DNA from: an uncultured bacterium
GTDB lineage: Bacteria > Nitrospirota > Thermodesulfovibrionia > Thermodesulfovibrionales > Dissulfurispiraceae
NCBI GenBank assembly: GCA_937949555.1
Contig: CALEDV010000034.1
Span: 17,795-81,794 of the forward strand
Length of the DNA: 64,000 nt
Direction: 5' to 3'
In this document: positions 36,334 to 45,758 of the stretch, in pieces
Position numbering within the stretch: the stretch's first letter is position 1
Layout of the letters: each line of letters starts with the position of its first letter
Notes under the pieces: model-generated
Databases searched by the model: none
What the model saw: only the letters and a program-made list of their open reading frames with translations
What the model was told of the DNA's origin: nothing
Program-made: the position numbers and the translations under genes

Positions 36334-36633
36334 ATGGATGAGATAAGGAACATCGGCAGTATCCAGGGCACTATTGAAGAGACCTCAAGGCAGTCAACAT
36401 CGTCCGCTGCAAAGGGCTCCTTTGAACAGGCAATAAAAGAGGCTATAAAGGAGGTTTCGGTAGTGCAGAATGATGCAGAAAGGGCAATAGAAAATTTTTC
36501 CACAGGAGATGTGAAAGATATTCACAGTGTGGTTCTTGCTATGGAAAAGGCTGATATGTCCTTCCAGACACTGATGTCTGTGAGGAATAAACTTCTGAGC
36601 GCCTACGAAGAGATTATGAGGACACCAGTTTAA
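36334..36633 (+). CDS. fliE: Flagellar hook-basal body protein FliE
   Basis: Small adapter of 99 residues that joins the MS ring to the rod. The C-terminal half shows the family pattern GDVKDIHSVVLAMEKADMSFQTLMSVRNKLLSAYEEI. The N-terminal 25 residues are variable and rich in Ser. GGAGGGG precedes the ATG by about 8 bases. It lies between flgC and fliF in the usual order with gaps of 69 bp on both sides. Confidence 0.94.
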   Translation: MDEIRNIGSIQGTIEETSRQSTSSAAKGSFEQAIKEAIKEVSVVQNDAERAIENFSTGDVKDIHSVVLAMEKADMSFQTLMSVRNKLLSAYEEIMRTPV

Positions 36634-36702
36634 TGGGCAGTCTCTACAAACATACAACCCTTTGATGCTTGGATAATAGGACTGCTAATAAAGAGATAAT
36701 CA

Positions 36703-38247
36703 ATGGCTCTAAACGACATAGCTGAAAATTTAAAAGCCTGGTCCTTTAAAAAGAAGGCTGCCGCCCTCACCATACTTGCGCTTACCGTAGCAATTTTAAT
36801 AACCCTTACGCTCTGGACACAAAAAGAAGATTATCAGGTGCTCTTTAGCAACTTAACCCCAGAGGACTCAGGACAGGTCATTGGCAAGCTAAAGGAACTA
36901 AAGGTTCCCTTTAGGGTGGATGGCAATGTCATATATGTGCCTCAGAAACGTGTTTATGAACTTAGGCTTGAATTGGCCTCTATGGGGATACCACAGGGGG
37001 GAGTGATCGGGTTTGAGATCTTTGATAAGACAAACTTTGGCATTACAGAGTTTGTCCAAAGGCTCAATTACATAAGGGCGATACAGGGCGAGCTGACAAG
37101 GACCATAAGACAGTTAAGTGAGGTGGATACAGCAAGGGTCCATATCGCAATGCCCGAAAGGAGCATCTTTACTGAGAAGGATCAAAAGCCCACAGCCTCT
37201 GTGGTTGTCAAACTCAAGGCTGGAAGGTCTTTGACACAGGCACAGGTAGGCGGTATCCTCCATCTTGTATCAAGCAGTGTTGAAGGATTACAACCTCAAG
37301 CTATCACTATACTTGATAGCTTAGGGAATCTGCTCTCAAAACCCTCTGACGGCGAATCCTTGATGGATGGGAAGATGATAGAGTACCAACGATTTGTTGA
37401 CAGATCCTTTGAGCAGAAAATACAAACCATGCTTGAGGGTATTGTAGGCAAAGGTAAGGCGATAGTAAGGGTTACCACAAGGCTTGATTTCAAGAAGATA
37501 GAGACCACCGAAGAGAAGTTTGACCCTGATTCTGCTACTGCAAGGACGCAGCAAAAGACTACTGAACAGACCACAGGTGCGGCCTCTGGAGGGATACCAG
37601 GAGTATTATCGAATCAACCTGGACAGCCTGGAGGTGCTGCGGGGTCATCGGGTCAGTTAGTGTCGCAAAAACAGATAGAGACTACCAACTTTGAGATAAG
37701 CCGCACCTTAAACAGGGTATCTCAACCCGGGGGAGAGCTAAAGAGTATATCAGTGGCTGTGCTTGTAGATGGCACCTACAAAAAGGACAAGGACAAAAAG
37801 GTATATACTGCCCGCACTGAAGAGGAGTTAAAAAAATATTCCGATGTAGTCAAGGCTGCAATTGGCTTCAATCAACAGAGGGGGGATCAGGTTATCGTGG
37901 ACAATGTAGCCTTTGAAGGCGCCCCAGAAGAACTCCCAGCAGAAAAGATAGACATAATAGCAATTGCCACTACCGTTCTCAGGTATCTTGTGCCTCTCAT
38001 CATTGTTATCCTACTTATAATGTTTGTAATTAAGCCTCTTTTGGCTACTTTAAAGGCACAGCCTAAAAAGGAGCAGCCGCCTATGTTTCCAGCAGACGCA
38101 GCGCTCGCAGCAGCAACTGCTGCGGCTACAAAACCCCCCGAGCCAGAACTTTCACCTGAAGAGGTTATGAAGGAGGAGGTTCTTACTATAGTAAAGAAAG
38201 ACCCCCGACAGGCGGCACACATTATTAGAGGATGGATGACCGAATAG
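36703..38247 (+). CDS. fliF: Flagellar MS-ring protein FliF
   Basis: Forms the membrane-embedded ring on which the rod, rotor and export gate are built. The 514 residues have a first membrane helix at about 18-38 (AAALTILALTVAILITLTLW), a periplasmic part with ring-building motifs (VLFSNLTPEDSGQVIGKLKE, ARVHIAMPERSIFTEKDQKPTASV) and a Gly/Gln-rich disordered insert near 290-320. A second helix lies near 425-447 (VLRYLVPLIIVILLIMFVIKPLL), and a cytoplasmic tail binds FliG. Length and layout are normal. Confidence 0.96.
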   Translation: MALNDIAENLKAWSFKKKAAALTILALTVAILITLTLWTQKEDYQVLFSNLTPEDSGQVIGKLKELKVPFRVDGNVIYVPQKRVYELRLELASMGIPQGGVIGFEIFDKTNFGITEFVQRLNYIRAIQGELTRTIRQLSEVDTARVHIAMPERSIFTEKDQKPTASVVVKLKAGRSLTQAQVGGILHLVSSSVEGLQPQAITILDSLGNLLSKPSDGESLMDGKMIEYQRFVDRSFEQKIQTMLEGIVGKGKAIVRVTTRLDFKKIETTEEKFDPDSATARTQQKTTEQTTGAASGGIPGVLSNQPGQPGGAAGSSGQLVSQKQIETTNFEISRTLNRVSQPGGELKSISVAVLVDGTYKKDKDKKVYTARTEEELKKYSDVVKAAIGFNQQRGDQVIVDNVAFEGAPEELPAEKIDIIAIATTVLRYLVPLIIVILLIMFVIKPLLATLKAQPKKEQPPMFPADAALAAATAAATKPPEPELSPEEVMKEEVLTIVKKDPRQAAHIIRGWMTE

Positions 38248-38293
38248 TCAATTCAATGAACAGGGCAATCAATGTATCTGGAGGTGACAGGAA

Positions 38294-39274
38294 GTGAAGA
38301 AGCTGACAGGAGTAGAAAAGGTTGCAGCCTTTTTATCTCTTATTGGTGAGGACTCGGCTACACAGATATTCAAACACTTAGATCCCCTTGAACTTGCGAG
38401 GGTTGTCCCTCTTATGGCAAAGGTAAAGATAACCCCTGATGAGGCAAATCTTGTAATACGAGATTTTTACGAAAAAACAGGAAATGCCACTATAGCTATT
38501 GATGAGGACTACATAAAGAAGATACTGCTCAATGCCTTTGGAGAGGAACAGGCAAATAAACTGATGGAAAAGATAGAAAGCGGAGCCTCTGCCTTTGATA
38601 TACTCAGGTGGCTTGACTCCAATGCAGTGGCGAATATGCTCTCAAGAGAACATCCCCAGACAATAGCTATTGTGCTTGCACACCTCGAGCCTACTCAGGG
38701 GGCAGAGGTGATGTCCAAGCTTCCCGAGCATGTAAAGATAGATGTCTCTCTGAGGATTGCAAGTCTTGATCAGATATCGCCAAATATTCTTATGGAGCTT
38801 GAGGATGTGCTTCAGTCGCAGCTTCAGAGCTATACAAGGGGAAGGAAGATAGGTGGTATTAAGACAGTAGCGGAGATATTGAACCAGATGGACAGGGCAT
38901 CGGAGGATCTGATACTGAAGAATATTGAGGAGAAAGACCAGATACTGGCCGATGAGATAAGGAAGCTCATGTTTACCTTTGATGACCTCGTTCATATAGA
39001 CGACAAGGGCATTCAAATGGTGCTAAAGGAGATCACTACCGATGACCTTGCCCTTGCATTGAAGATGGCTATTGAGGAGCTAAAGGCCAAGATCTTTAAG
39101 AATATGTCCCAAAGGGCAGTTCAAATCCTCAAGGAAGAGATGGAGGCTAAGGGCGCTGTGAAGGTCTCCGATGTTGAAAAGGCTCAGATGAATATAGTGA
39201 GGGTGGCAAGAAGACTTGAAGAGGAAGGCAAGATAGTAATTGGTGGGAAGGGTGCTGAGGAGATAATATCCTAA
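38294..39274 (+). CDS. fliG: Flagellar motor switch protein FliG
   Basis: Rotor protein that couples MotA stator force to the MS ring. 326 residues from a GTG start at 38294, with GGAGG 14 bases upstream. The N-terminal FliF-binding domain (GVEKVAAFLSLIGEDSATQIF), the middle domain with EHPQTIAIVLAHL (EHPQ motif) and the C-terminal domain with charged residues facing MotA (FTFDDLVHIDDKGIQMVLKEI, NMSQRAVQILKEEMEAKGAV) are all present. fliH starts 1 bp after its stop. Confidence 0.96.
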   Translation: MKKLTGVEKVAAFLSLIGEDSATQIFKHLDPLELARVVPLMAKVKITPDEANLVIRDFYEKTGNATIAIDEDYIKKILLNAFGEEQANKLMEKIESGASAFDILRWLDSNAVANMLSREHPQTIAIVLAHLEPTQGAEVMSKLPEHVKIDVSLRIASLDQISPNILMELEDVLQSQLQSYTRGRKIGGIKTVAEILNQMDRASEDLILKNIEEKDQILADEIRKLMFTFDDLVHIDDKGIQMVLKEITTDDLALALKMAIEELKAKIFKNMSQRAVQILKEEMEAKGAVKVSDVEKAQMNIVRVARRLEEEGKIVIGGKGAEEIIS

Positions 39275-39275
39275 T

Positions 39276-39911
39276 ATGGCTAAGGAGACTATCAGGATTT
39301 ACACCCCCGATAGTTTTGACGGCAGGGTAAAGAAGGAAAAACCTAAGTCTGCAAAAGAGATAGAGGCAGAGAGGCTTGCTCAGATCCAGAAGGAGGCCTT
39401 TGAAAAGGGATATGCTGAGGGTAAAGAAAAGGCTGCAGCAGAGGAGAAGATACTCCTGCAAGAGGGAGAAAAAAGGATTCACCAGATATGTCTCAGGCTT
39501 GAGTCAATAATACAAAGACTGGACAACTACAGATCTGATGTTGTTCAGGAGCTGCTTCCAGAGATAATAAACCTTTCCGTTGAGATAGCCTCTAAGATAG
39601 TCCGCAAGGAGATTGATCTTGACAGGAATGTGGTTAGCTACATTGCTCAGGAATCCCTTGGAAGGGTTGAAGAGAGCAATGCCGCTGTGATAATAAAGGT
39701 CAATCCTATTGATTACGATGTGATAGTAGAGCATCTTTCTATATTGAAAGACTCAACGGGGCTTAAGAACATTTCTGTAGAACCCGTTGTCTCTATTGAG
39801 GCAGGAGGATGCCTCATTGAGACTGAAAAGGGCGAGATTGATGCCCGTATTGGAGAGCAGATAGGAGAGATGGCCGATGCCGTCAGCACAGCAACTAATA
39901 GAGACCTGTAG
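39276..39911 (+). CDS. fliH: Flagellar export apparatus stator protein FliH
   Basis: Regulator and stator of the FliI ATPase, 211 residues. The N-terminal third is charged and coiled-coil (AERLAQIQKEAFEKGYAEGKEKAA, with glycine-spaced repeats). The C-terminal part carries the FliH/HrpE signature ELLPEIINLSVEIASKIVRKEI and GGCLIETEKGEIDARIGEQI, as in V-type ATPase subunit E. The last 35 bp overlap fliI in another frame, which fits tight coupling of the two partners. Confidence 0.91.
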   Translation: MAKETIRIYTPDSFDGRVKKEKPKSAKEIEAERLAQIQKEAFEKGYAEGKEKAAAEEKILLQEGEKRIHQICLRLESIIQRLDNYRSDVVQELLPEIINLSVEIASKIVRKEIDLDRNVVSYIAQESLGRVEESNAAVIIKVNPIDYDVIVEHLSILKDSTGLKNISVEPVVSIEAGGCLIETEKGEIDARIGEQIGEMADAVSTATNRDL

Positions 39912-41214
39912 AGAGTTTGTAAGAGACCGAGACCCAATAAAGGTATGTGGTAGGGTTATAAAGGGTGTAGGTCTTGTGGTTGAGGGAACAAATCCAAGGG
40001 CTAATATTGGAGATATCTGTCAGATTCAGTCAAAGAATCCTGCTGATAATTACAGCATCGAGGCTGAAATAATAGGATTTAAGGCGGGCACTGTGCTTTT
40101 GATGCCCTTGGCTGACACTATGGGGATTGGCCCTGGTGATAGAATTATATCAAGGGGCAGGCAAAAGTATATCAAGGTAGGGCAGGGTCTTTTAGGAAGG
40201 GTGATTGATGGTCTTGGAAATCCCCTTGATGAAAGGGGACCAATTAGGGGACATCTGTACCCAATATACAATGAGCCTATAAATCCTCTCCACAGAAGAC
40301 GCATCTCTGCCCCAATAAGCCTCGGTATAAGGGCAATAGATGTAATGCTTACCTGTGGAAAGGGACAGAGGATGGGCATTATGGCAGGTAGCGGGGTGGG
40401 CAAGAGCGTTTTGCTTGGGATGATAGCGCGCAACACCTCTGCCGATGTAAATGTGATTGCCCTGATTGGTGAACGAGGCAGAGAGGTAAGGGAATTTATC
40501 GAAAAGGACCTTGGCGAGGAGGGCATTAAAAGATCTGTTCTTGTGGTTGCCACTTCCGATAATTCACCCCTTATGCGCATCAGGGCAGCCTTTGTTGCTA
40601 CGGCTATAGCAGAACACTTCAGGACGCAGGGTAAGCAGGTGTTGTTCATGATGGATTCGGTAACTCGTTTTGCAATGGCTCAGCGAGAGATAGGACTTAC
40701 TGCAGGAGAGCCCCCAACGACAAAAGGGTATCCCCCCTCAGTCTTCAATTTGCTACCAAAGCTTCTTGAGAGGGTAGGGACCTGTGAGGGCGAGGGGACA
40801 ATTACAGGGCTATATACCGTCCTTGTAGAAGGAGACGATATGAATGAACCAATTGCCGATGCAGTTAGGTCTATATTAGATGGACACATAGTTTTATCTC
40901 GTGAGCTTGCCAACCATAATCACTACCCAGCCATAGATGTGCTTCAGAGTATCAGCAGACTTATGAAGGATATATCAGGGCAAAAACAGGTGGAATATGT
41001 AGGCAGAGCCTTGGATATTATGTCAACCTACAGGAGGTATGAGGATATAATCACCATAGGCGCTTATAAGGCGGGGACAAATCCTCGTCTTGATTATGCT
41101 ATAGAAATGATGGATAGACTGAGAGGTTTCTTAAGACAGGGCATTAGGGAGTACTCGGACATCAATGATTCGTTGGATAAACTATACAAACTCTTTGAGA
41201 AGGGGAGTGAATAG
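39877..41214 (+). CDS. fliI: Flagellum-specific ATPase FliI
   Basis: F1-beta-like ATPase that powers release of substrates from chaperones at the flagellar export gate. The 445 residues show Walker A AGSGVGKSVLL near residue 172, GERGREVREF, Walker B VLFMMDSVTRFAMAQRE and the export ATPase signature GLTAGEPPTTKGYPPSVF. It begins inside fliH, where GGAGAG precedes the ATG. fliJ follows after 6 bp. Full length. Confidence 0.96.
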   Translation: MPSAQQLIETCREFVRDRDPIKVCGRVIKGVGLVVEGTNPRANIGDICQIQSKNPADNYSIEAEIIGFKAGTVLLMPLADTMGIGPGDRIISRGRQKYIKVGQGLLGRVIDGLGNPLDERGPIRGHLYPIYNEPINPLHRRRISAPISLGIRAIDVMLTCGKGQRMGIMAGSGVGKSVLLGMIARNTSADVNVIALIGERGREVREFIEKDLGEEGIKRSVLVVATSDNSPLMRIRAAFVATAIAEHFRTQGKQVLFMMDSVTRFAMAQREIGLTAGEPPTTKGYPPSVFNLLPKLLERVGTCEGEGTITGLYTVLVEGDDMNEPIADAVRSILDGHIVLSRELANHNHYPAIDVLQSISRLMKDISGQKQVEYVGRALDIMSTYRRYEDIITIGAYKAGTNPRLDYAIEMMDRLRGFLRQGIREYSDINDSLDKLYKLFEKGSE

Positions 41215-41220
41215 ACATAA

Positions 41221-41661
41221 ATGTCAACGGCAATTGAGAGCCTCTTAGGACTTAAGACCTGGAAAGAAGAGGAGGCAAAGAACCTATTTGCCCTTGCCCT
41301 TAGAGATGTGGCTATTGAGGAGGATCGATTGAGAAACCTTGAGGATGCGCTTATCAGCGTGGAAAGGGAATTTCTTAGGTTCAAAGAGGGAGACTTTGAT
41401 GTAGAGGAGATAAGAAGGGCACTGGAATATCAGGACTCTTTGGTAAAACAGATCGCCCTTCAAAGGACAAAGATCCAGCAAAAGGAGAAGATTGCTGAGA
41501 AGGCAAGGGTAGAACTCGTTGAGGCAACTAAGGAGAAGAAGATATTTGAAAGGCTCCATGAAAAGCAGCAGGAGGCTGAGGCAAAAAGGATCCTGAGCAT
41601 TGAGCAACGTCTATCCGATGAGAGTGCTACGACGAGGGTTAGATATTTTGATGAGGATTGA
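41221..41661 (+). CDS. fliJ: Flagellar export protein FliJ
   Basis: Coiled-coil stalk of the export ATPase, 146 residues. Nearly the whole chain is charged heptad-like helix (RDVAIEEDRLRNLEDALISVEREF, QQKEKIAEKARVELVEATKEKK) and lacks Pro and Gly, as is usual in FliJ. Sequence identity in this family is low, so the call depends on position 6 bp after fliI and on length. A 127-bp gap without recognisable signals separates it from the MotE-like gene. Confidence 0.85.
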   Translation: MSTAIESLLGLKTWKEEEAKNLFALALRDVAIEEDRLRNLEDALISVEREFLRFKEGDFDVEEIRRALEYQDSLVKQIALQRTKIQQKEKIAEKARVELVEATKEKKIFERLHEKQQEAEAKRILSIEQRLSDESATTRVRYFDED

Positions 41662-41788
41662 CAGGCATGTATCTTGATGAAATGCTTTATATGTGTCAAA
41701 ACATAAGCAGATCAAGCCTCCTTGCGGCTAAAAGAGATACAATAAGGCACTTATAGAGGTTAAAGGAGAATAGAGGATTCATCTTGAT

Positions 41789-42277
41789 ATGAAGAGGATA
41801 GTGATTGCCCTTACAATACTGTTATTGTCTATCCCACTTTCTGCACAACAGGAGGCAAATAGACAGGCACCGGCACAGCAGCAACCTAATCAGCCTCAAC
41901 AAGAGACAGTCCAGAAAAAGAGCTTTGAGGAAGAACGACTTGGCATAGTTAGAGAGGACATTAAAAAGGAGTTAGATCAACTCAGAAAGATTAAAAAGGA
42001 GATAGAGGAACTCCAGAAACTCTTTGACCAGAAGGTAGAGCAGAAGGATATAGAACTACTTGCTCAAGTTGCTAAGATATACGAGTCAATGCAGGCCGAG
42101 GAGGCTGCAAGGAGGCTCGAAAAACTCGATGATGACACAGCAGTTACCATAATTGTCGCCCTAAAACCCAAGACAGCAGGGAGGATACTGGCCCAGATAG
42201 AGGAGGCAAGGGCTGCCACACTTTCAAAAAAGATCCTTGCAAGGACAAAGGTAAAAAGGGAAAAAACTACCCAGTAA
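41789..42277 (+). CDS. MotE-like flagellar protein with MgtE N-terminal-type domain
   Basis: Exported or membrane-anchored protein of 162 residues. It has a hydrophobic start (RIVIALTILLLSIPLSAQQ), a Gln/Pro linker, a coiled coil (ERLGIVREDIKKELDQLRKI) and a helical MgtE-N-like domain (YESMQAEEAARRLEKL, AVTIIVALKPKTAGRILAQI). Such proteins between fliJ and fliK are known as MotE, a chaperone of the MotC stator-stabilising protein in rhizobia, or as FliK-adjacent hook regulators; the exact role here is inferred. An upstream run GTTAAAGGAG lies about 23 bases before the ATG, so the start is slightly uncertain. Confidence 0.75.
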   Translation: MKRIVIALTILLLSIPLSAQQEANRQAPAQQQPNQPQQETVQKKSFEEERLGIVREDIKKELDQLRKIKKEIEELQKLFDQKVEQKDIELLAQVAKIYESMQAEEAARRLEKLDDDTAVTIIVALKPKTAGRILAQIEEARAATLSKKILARTKVKREKTTQ

Positions 42278-42514
42278 CTCCAGAATTTGGAAATATTTTC
42301 CCCCCCAAGGGCAGCCTAATATATCTTTCCTTTATCTGCCTCTTCAAATAGCCTCCAAGGATTGCATGAGTTAGGGGGTTTTTGTGTTTTATTGCGTTAA
42401 GTTTTGACTTGCCAGATTAAACCCGCTTATTTGATCATCTTTTCTATGAAGCACTTGATACATATTGTGCATTATTTTGTGAATGCGACTAATTAATCCC
42501 CCATGCCTTTAATT

Positions 42515-42530
42515 TGGCATATCAATTGCT
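42515..42530 (+). promoter_or_regulatory. Consensus sigma-54 promoter before fliK
   Basis: TGGCATA-TCAA-TTGCT fits the consensus TGGCAYR-N4-TTGCW at every position, with GG (42516-42517) and GC (42528-42529) 10 bases apart. Start predicted near 42541, 22 bases before the fliK ATG. It lies inside a longer in-frame ORF, which shows that the ATG at 42503 is not used. The rest of the 285-bp gap 42278-42562 holds no gene. Confidence 0.75.
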
Positions 42531-42562
42531 CTTTTGCGGTAAGGTCAAAGAAGGAGGAACAA

Positions 42563-43912
42563 ATGATCACAGCGCCTCAAATAAACAGCATGGTAAATAT
42601 GTCAAAGGCTTCATTTAATGGTCCTCAATTATCAGGGCAAGGGCAATCCACTGGAGGGTTCACAAATATCCTTGCCGCAATGATGAGCAATGGAGACAAT
42701 AAGGGTGGAGATATGATGTCAATGCTCAAGTCTGGCAATATGAGCATAGAGGGTTTGCTCCAGAATTTTATAGGGGCAGAAGATGACAATACAGGATTAG
42801 ATCCCCTGTTGTTGAGTCTTATCCAACAATTGATGAGAAATCCTCAAGAATTTCAAGACCTACTAAAGGATATTATGGATACTGGAGACAGGGGCATTAG
42901 AGAGATTGCCCAGATGAACTATGGACAACTCAAGGAGTTGACAGCATTGCTAAAGGAGATGATTGGCAATGGTGACAATAAGCAACCCTTGTCATCAGGG
43001 CTTATAAAAGAAGGGATGAAGGAAGACCTTCTTTTTAAGGGAATCCTAAGCTCAGAGACAATATCAGGCGTGAGTATAGATGATGTTGAGAATTCTGCTA
43101 TAACTGCATCTATCACCGATATAAAACCTGCCCTCCACAGCGCTATATTAAAAATGGCGGAGGGAGCTATTAAGGGTGAAAACATCTCTGGCTCGATAAG
43201 TAGCAATAAAGAAGGCAATATTTCACTCAAGGATTTTTATTTATTAAGGGGTAAGGATACAGCAGAGGGCAAGGCTGTAAGCACTTCTTCTGAACAGGCA
43301 TCAATTAATGAAACCTTGGATCTCTTCAGTGAGATGGCAATAGTAGAGGAGATCTCAGGCAGTGGTTCTAAGGCATCAAATCTTGGTGATAATTTAAGCG
43401 GTGCCCTAAAGGATTCACTAAACAATGCAGCAGGTCAGGACTCAAATAGACTGCAAAGTGCCTCTATTGGCGGAACAAATAACCAGACTGCCCAGACAGC
43501 GACAACAAGGAATGAGCAGGCAATAAAGGAGACCCTGCATGTGAGCAGGATTCAAGAGATTGATGCAAAGATTATAAGGGCTGTTGAGTCGGGACAAAAT
43601 AGCCTCACTATCAGACTTGAGCCCCCTGAGTTAGGGACCCTAAAAATCAAATTGGTGTTAGCTGATGGTATGGTGAGGGCAGATGTGAGGGTTGAAAATG
43701 CAGCGGTTAAGGATATGATGAACCTTGCAGCGCCTCAGATAAGAAATTCCCTTGAAAGTGCAGGAATCAAGGTAAGTGAGTTTTTTGTTGACATAAGGGA
43801 AGAGTACTATTCCGATGGAAGAAGGCATAATCAGGATAATGAGAACGGGAAAAAACATAAACATAGCAAAGAAAAAGATGAGGACTTTAAGCCCTTTGAC
43901 TTTTTCATATAG
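42563..43912 (+). CDS. fliK: Flagellar hook-length control protein FliK
   Basis: Secreted ruler that ends hook growth and switches export to filament proteins. 449 residues from the ATG at 42563, which follows AAGGAGG. The N-terminal two thirds are low-complexity, rich in Ser, Asn, Gly and Met, with no fixed fold. The C-terminal Flg_hook domain (about 335-430) is clear: NSLTIRLEPPELGTLKIKL, VRADVRVENAAVKDMM and LAAPQIRNSLESAGIKVSEF, and the tail is charged (His/Lys/Asp/Glu). flgD follows by 11 bp, so fliK-flgD-flgE form a hook transcript under the sigma-54 promoter. Confidence 0.9.
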   Translation: MITAPQINSMVNMSKASFNGPQLSGQGQSTGGFTNILAAMMSNGDNKGGDMMSMLKSGNMSIEGLLQNFIGAEDDNTGLDPLLLSLIQQLMRNPQEFQDLLKDIMDTGDRGIREIAQMNYGQLKELTALLKEMIGNGDNKQPLSSGLIKEGMKEDLLFKGILSSETISGVSIDDVENSAITASITDIKPALHSAILKMAEGAIKGENISGSISSNKEGNISLKDFYLLRGKDTAEGKAVSTSSEQASINETLDLFSEMAIVEEISGSGSKASNLGDNLSGALKDSLNNAAGQDSNRLQSASIGGTNNQTAQTATTRNEQAIKETLHVSRIQEIDAKIIRAVESGQNSLTIRLEPPELGTLKIKLVLADGMVRADVRVENAAVKDMMNLAAPQIRNSLESAGIKVSEFFVDIREEYYSDGRRHNQDNENGKKHKHSKEKDEDFKPFDFFI

Positions 43913-43923
43913 GAGGCAAGACT

Positions 43924-44376
43924 ATGGCAAATTATGGTATGAGCACGGGCATTGTTAATGAGTCTTTATATAACAAGGGCGCAGCAGCGAGTTCTGGTCC
44001 AAATACAAGCAGCAGCACAGGTAAATACGGTGAACTGGGTAAGAACGATTTCTTGGCACTCTTAATAGCCCAACTAAAATATCAGGACCCACTGAATCCT
44101 ATGGAAGACAAGGAATTTATTGGCCAGTTGACACAGTTCAGCACCCTTGAGCAGATTACTAACATGAGCAGTAACTTTGAGAAGTTCCTTGCAAATCAGC
44201 AGAATCAGGGCATTGCCTCAGCTTCAGCGATGATAGGCAAGGAGGTAAGGGATGCGCAGGGCAATGGAGGGGTAGTAACAGGATTATCCCTTGAAGAGGC
44301 AGGGCTATATCTTCTTATTGGAGAGGACCGCATAGCCTTAAGTGATGTGAAGGTTATAAAGAGTGCAAACAGTTAA
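43924..44376 (+). CDS. flgD: Flagellar hook assembly protein FlgD
   Basis: Hook cap or scaffold needed for FlgE polymerisation. 150 residues, a short form (enteric FlgD has about 230) that keeps the signature region LGKNDFLALLIAQLKYQDPLNPMEDKEFIGQLTQFSTLEQI and one short C-terminal beta domain (MIGKEVRDAQGNGGVVTGL). The FlgD tudor and FlgD-Ig domains of enterics are largely reduced. AGGAGG is placed 9 bases before the ATG. A 7-bp hairpin begins at its stop codon. Confidence 0.9.
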   Translation: MANYGMSTGIVNESLYNKGAAASSGPNTSSSTGKYGELGKNDFLALLIAQLKYQDPLNPMEDKEFIGQLTQFSTLEQITNMSSNFEKFLANQQNQGIASASAMIGKEVRDAQGNGGVVTGLSLEEAGLYLLIGEDRIALSDVKVIKSANS

Positions 44377-44396
44377 GCTTTGTGCTAAGCAAAGCT
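44376..44396 (+). repeat. Inverted repeat between flgD and flgE
   Basis: AGCTTTG (44376-44382) and CAAAGCT (44390-44396), 7-bp perfect stem with 7-base loop, starting on the last base of the flgD stop codon. No T run follows, so it is more likely an mRNA-stabilising or processing hairpin than a terminator. Confidence 0.5.
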
Positions 44397-44429
44397 GCAA
44401 TTAACTTATAATTATAAAGGGAGGATGCT

Positions 44430-45707
44430 ATGGGAATATTAGGTTCAATGTTTACAGGCGTCACAGGTTTGGCTACCAACGGGTTGGCGCTGTCGGTAAT
44501 AGGTGATAATATAGCCAACACAAATACATCAGGTTACAAAGGTAGCAGGGCGGTCTTCTCTGATGTCCTTTCTCAGGCATCTACTGGGATGTCCATTGGT
44601 AGAGGCTCTCAGCTCCTTGCAGTGCAACAGCTCTTTACGCAGGGCACCTTTGAGACTACGTCCAATCCCCTTGATTTAGGTGTTGATGGAGATGGCTTTT
44701 TTGTGGTGCAGGAGTATCAGGGCGGTACCTTTTACACGAGGGCAGGGCAGTTTGTTATGAATAAAGATGGCTATGTAGTCAATCCAGAGAACCTGTATCT
44801 ACAAGGTTACCTATACAATGACGCAGGCCAGCCTACAGGTGCTATAGGCAATATCAATGTTGCTACGGTAAACAGCAACCCATCAGCTACTACAAGTATT
44901 GATGTGCAGGTGAATCTTGATTCCCGTTCGACGGTACCCTCAGCGGCTTGGGGTGTGGTGCCTGCTACGGGTGTTGTCGCTGGTTCCTACAATTTTCAAA
45001 CTACCATTACCATCTACGATAGCCTTGGTAACTCACACCCTGTAGGTGTCTATTTTAGAAAAACGGCTATTGCAGGGCAATGGAATGCTCACTATGTCTA
45101 TGACAATGGGATGCCAGGCTCTCCTAACTATGTAGAAGCAACTGGTTCTCCAATAACACTGCAGTTTGACTCAAGCGGTCAATTGACAAGCCCGGTGACT
45201 GCAACGGCCTTACAGTTTCCATGGAATGCTGGTTGGGGAAATGTCACACCTCAGAGCATTAATGTCAATTTTGGCTATGCAGGTAATTTCTCTACCCAGT
45301 ATGGTGCGCCTTCAACAACCGTATTTCAGACTCAGGACGGCTGGACATCGGGTTCCCTTAGGGCTTTGACAGTCAGTCAGGACGGTATTCTTACTGGTGT
45401 TTTCACCAATGGGCAGGTAAAACCAATAGCCCAAGTAGTGCTTGCAAAGTTTACATCTCCAAGTAATATGACAAGGATGGGTAGGAATATCTTTGCAGAA
45501 TCAGCGGAATCTGGACAGCCTGCTGTAGGCACACCAGGCACCTCTGGTAGAGGTAGGATTATGGCCAATTCCCTTGAGATGAGCAATGTGGACCTGGCCG
45601 ATGAGTTCGTAAGGATGATTGCCGCTCAGAGGGGCTTTCAGGCAAACACCAGAGTCATCACTACTAGTGATGGTCTGCTCGGTGAGATAATGAACATAAT
45701 GAGGTAA
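44430..45707 (+). CDS. flgE: Flagellar hook protein FlgE, first copy
   Basis: Major hook subunit, 425 residues, exported and polymerised outside the cell. The N-terminal segment GSMFTGVTGLATNGLALSVIGDNIANTNTSGYKGSRAVF and the C-terminal NSLEMSNVDLADEFVRMIAAQRGFQANTRVITTSDGLLGEI pair as the D0 core helices. The middle holds the D1-D2 beta domains with IYDSLGNSHPVGVYF. GGGAGG precedes the ATG. A second flgE gene follows 104 bp downstream; the two share ends but differ in the middle, so they are old paralogues or a hook and hook-like pair. Confidence 0.93.
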   Translation: MGILGSMFTGVTGLATNGLALSVIGDNIANTNTSGYKGSRAVFSDVLSQASTGMSIGRGSQLLAVQQLFTQGTFETTSNPLDLGVDGDGFFVVQEYQGGTFYTRAGQFVMNKDGYVVNPENLYLQGYLYNDAGQPTGAIGNINVATVNSNPSATTSIDVQVNLDSRSTVPSAAWGVVPATGVVAGSYNFQTTITIYDSLGNSHPVGVYFRKTAIAGQWNAHYVYDNGMPGSPNYVEATGSPITLQFDSSGQLTSPVTATALQFPWNAGWGNVTPQSINVNFGYAGNFSTQYGAPSTTVFQTQDGWTSGSLRALTVSQDGILTGVFTNGQVKPIAQVVLAKFTSPSNMTRMGRNIFAESAESGQPAVGTPGTSGRGRIMANSLEMSNVDLADEFVRMIAAQRGFQANTRVITTSDGLLGEIMNIMR

Positions 45708-45758
45708 CAACTGATTAAGTAATTGCAATTTAACAACGAAAAAATAAGTAATAATGAT

